Assembly: GCA_003211515.1 (NCBI GenBank)
Contig: QCSN01000013.1
Span: forward strand, 1-45,791
Direction of reading: 5' to 3'
Source of the DNA: Synechococcus sp. AG-670-F04
GTDB taxonomy: Bacteria; Cyanobacteriota; Cyanobacteriia; PCC-6307; Cyanobiaceae
DNA: 45,791 bases
Shown: one piece after another, positions 44,414 to 45,791 of the stretch
Layout: each line of letters opens with the position of its first letter
Numbering within the stretch: the first letter of the stretch is position 1
Made by a program: the position numbers and the translations under genes
The notes under the pieces: model-generated
What the model saw: only the letters and a program-made list of their open reading frames with translations
What the model was told of the DNA's origin: nothing
Database searches by the model: none

Positions 44414-45791
44414 TCAGAACTTGAATGTAGTCTGTACTAAACCGCCAAAGACTCCAAGAGACTTATAGTCGCCATTCCAATTACGGGTATTGTCTCCCCA
44501 GGGGCGTGACAACCAATAAACAGACGGAGTGACAGAAATGTTATCGGTGACTTGATATTTGTACCAGAATTCCATTGCATATCCTCCATCCGCAATAAAA
44601 TCACTATCATCATTTTTGCGATCAACGTTATACGTGAACTGAGGCTGACCAACAGCGAAGCCCATGGCGTTGTCATCCATGAACACATCGCTCCAAGTCA
44701 AACCAATCATCCAACTTGCATAAGATCGCTTAATCACCTGGTGTTCCCAATGACGATTACCTGTCAAATAAGATGCTCCAACACCACCGCTGACCGATGG
44801 AATCCAACTTGAATCATCTGGACGCCAGAAGGCGTTAAAAGACCAGCTATTACTGTAAGCACCGGAACGAACAGATTCACCCTTTTTATTATCTACGGTA
44901 CAGGGTGTACCAAATTTATCATCTACTGTAAACATTGTGGCAGTACGGAACTTAGCCTCACACTGGCCTTTGCGATAACCAAGAGCCATGCCCCATTTTT
45001 TATTACCATATGCAATCTGGCTTGTTATGTTTCCTTCCGAATTATCAGTCATAAAACCTCCGCTCGAAGGGTTGCCATCATTGGCTTCTCCACTATCCGC
45101 TACATAATTGGCTGCAACAGTAAAATAGGGATTGCCCTTCGAAACGTTATTCTTGTTGGTGTATATAGCGCCAAAACCACCTCCAGTTTCCTTATTCCAT
45201 ACGCCTGGAACCCCCAAAGATCCACCGAAAAAGTCAAGAACCTTCGTGCCCCCTTTGGCATAAGCCGTCGCTTTGTATCCCATCATCTCGGTATTACGAG
45301 TTAACGGGCCAGCTTGAATGATGACATTTGATCCAACTGGGAATCGATAATACAAACGGTCAACTTCGACCCCATTCCCACCAGGAGCTGCCGTATCTAA
45401 TTTGTTGAGTGAGACTCCGTTGCCATCCCATGGGCTTGTATCGCCCATATTGCCTGCGCGAAGCCGAGTAAATAGAAGGTCTTTTCCAGTGAATGAAGTC
45501 TTCAACTCAAGGCGCAAATCATAGGAGAAGTTGAATGCACCCCAGTCTTGATTGTACTGATTACGGGCACCAGGGCGATCCACCAAATTACCATCATCAT
45601 CTCTCGTTCCAGGAGCAATGACCCTGAAATTGTCGCCCTTGGCACGCGTTGCACCCGCAACCCAGACCGTTTTGCCTTTGAGCTTGGTGGTGGTGGAGAA
45701 CTGGGTGGCTTCCAGTTCGCCGACGCGGGCTTCCAGACCGTCAACGCGGCCGCGGATGATCGCCAGCTCACGCTCGAATTCCTTGATCAGA
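44414..45791 (-). CDS. Som-type outer-membrane porin, partial (5' end off window)
   Basis: The open frame reaches the right edge, so the N-terminal signal peptide and SLH domain are not seen. The first visible part is a coiled coil (LAIIRGRVDGLEARVGELEA) followed by TTKLKGKTVWVAGATR, the usual transition to the barrel in cyanobacterial 'iron uptake porins' such as SomA/SomB. The barrel (about 420 residues) has alternating aromatic strands such as FNFSYDLRLELKTSFTGKDL and FMDDNAMGFAVGQPQFTYNV, and ends in VQTTFKF, with the terminal Phe used by the barrel-assembly machinery. It transports small solutes across the outer membrane. It has its own terminator. Confidence 0.88.
   Translation of the reverse strand, partial: LIKEFERELAIIRGRVDGLEARVGELEATQFSTTTKLKGKTVWVAGATRAKGDNFRVIAPGTRDDDGNLVDRPGARNQYNQDWGAFNFSYDLRLELKTSFTGKDLLFTRLRAGNMGDTSPWDGNGVSLNKLDTAAPGGNGVEVDRLYYRFPVGSNVIIQAGPLTRNTEMMGYKATAYAKGGTKVLDFFGGSLGVPGVWNKETGGGFGAIYTNKNNVSKGNPYFTVAANYVADSGEANDGNPSSGGFMTDNSEGNITSQIAYGNKKWGMALGYRKGQCEAKFRTATMFTVDDKFGTPCTVDNKKGESVRSGAYSNSWSFNAFWRPDDSSWIPSVSGGVGASYLTGNRHWEHQVIKRSYASWMIGLTWSDVFMDDNAMGFAVGQPQFTYNVDRKNDDSDFIADGGYAMEFWYKYQVTDNISVTPSVYWLSRPWGDNTRNWNGDYKSLGVFGGLVQTTFKF

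Overview
The window looks like a chromosomal segment of a marine picocyanobacterium, most likely Synechococcus. The reasons are a Som-type outer-membrane porin, cyanobacteria-restricted families (PAM68-like, DUF1816, DUF3288, PAP/fibrillin), a LexA box matching the cyanobacterial consensus, an undivided dnaE, and short genes on both strands with many TTG starts. The genus is an inference from family content; no rRNA is present.

Region 1 (about 1-12,900) is an accessory island with low coding density. It holds three RTX/'bluetail'-type secreted proteins (1554-2909, 10511-11407, 11744-12520), an AT-rich methyltransferase-like gene (6680-7393) and two NTF2-like paralogs. It also holds an intact yraN plus a truncated second yraN copy that differs at only two positions over 213 bp, a decayed PP2C phosphatase, a 64-bp direct repeat on either side of the first RTX gene, and long stretches without a convincing gene. 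No type I secretion genes are present here, so the RTX proteins would depend on an exporter encoded elsewhere.

Region 2 (about 13,000-42,700) is dense core genome. It contains FUSC and pentapeptide proteins, rlmH, a 2OG-Fe(II) oxygenase, a LexA-controlled umuDC operon and dnaG. Next come a drug/metabolite-type exporter, a cation/proton antiporter and an AGCS symporter, then a lipoprotein divergent from ruvA, rpsO, a PAM68-like gene and dnaE. A long minus-strand run follows: trpD, carA, a STAS protein, mrnC, an rlmB-like methyltransferase, a DUF1816 gene and gatA. After that come an ABC exporter, msrA and tRNA-Pro(GGG). DNA replication and repair genes (umuDC, dnaG, ruvA, dnaE) lie within 15 kb of each other but are not one operon. 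Several adjacent genes are joined by TTGA, TGATG or ATGA overlaps, which suggests translational coupling.

Region 3 (about 42,700-45,791) is gene-poor and ends inside a porin gene that runs off the right edge. It contains three intrinsic terminators, a perfect 21-bp palindrome, a decayed or unusually started small ORF, and a candidate small RNA. The candidate's loop sequence CCTCCTCACAC is one base away from the conserved core of the cyanobacterial sRNA Yfr1, whose known targets include Som porin mRNAs. I consider this candidate RNA, lying next to a porin gene, the best lead in the window. Below it I rank the small unlisted ORFs and the duplicated island segments.
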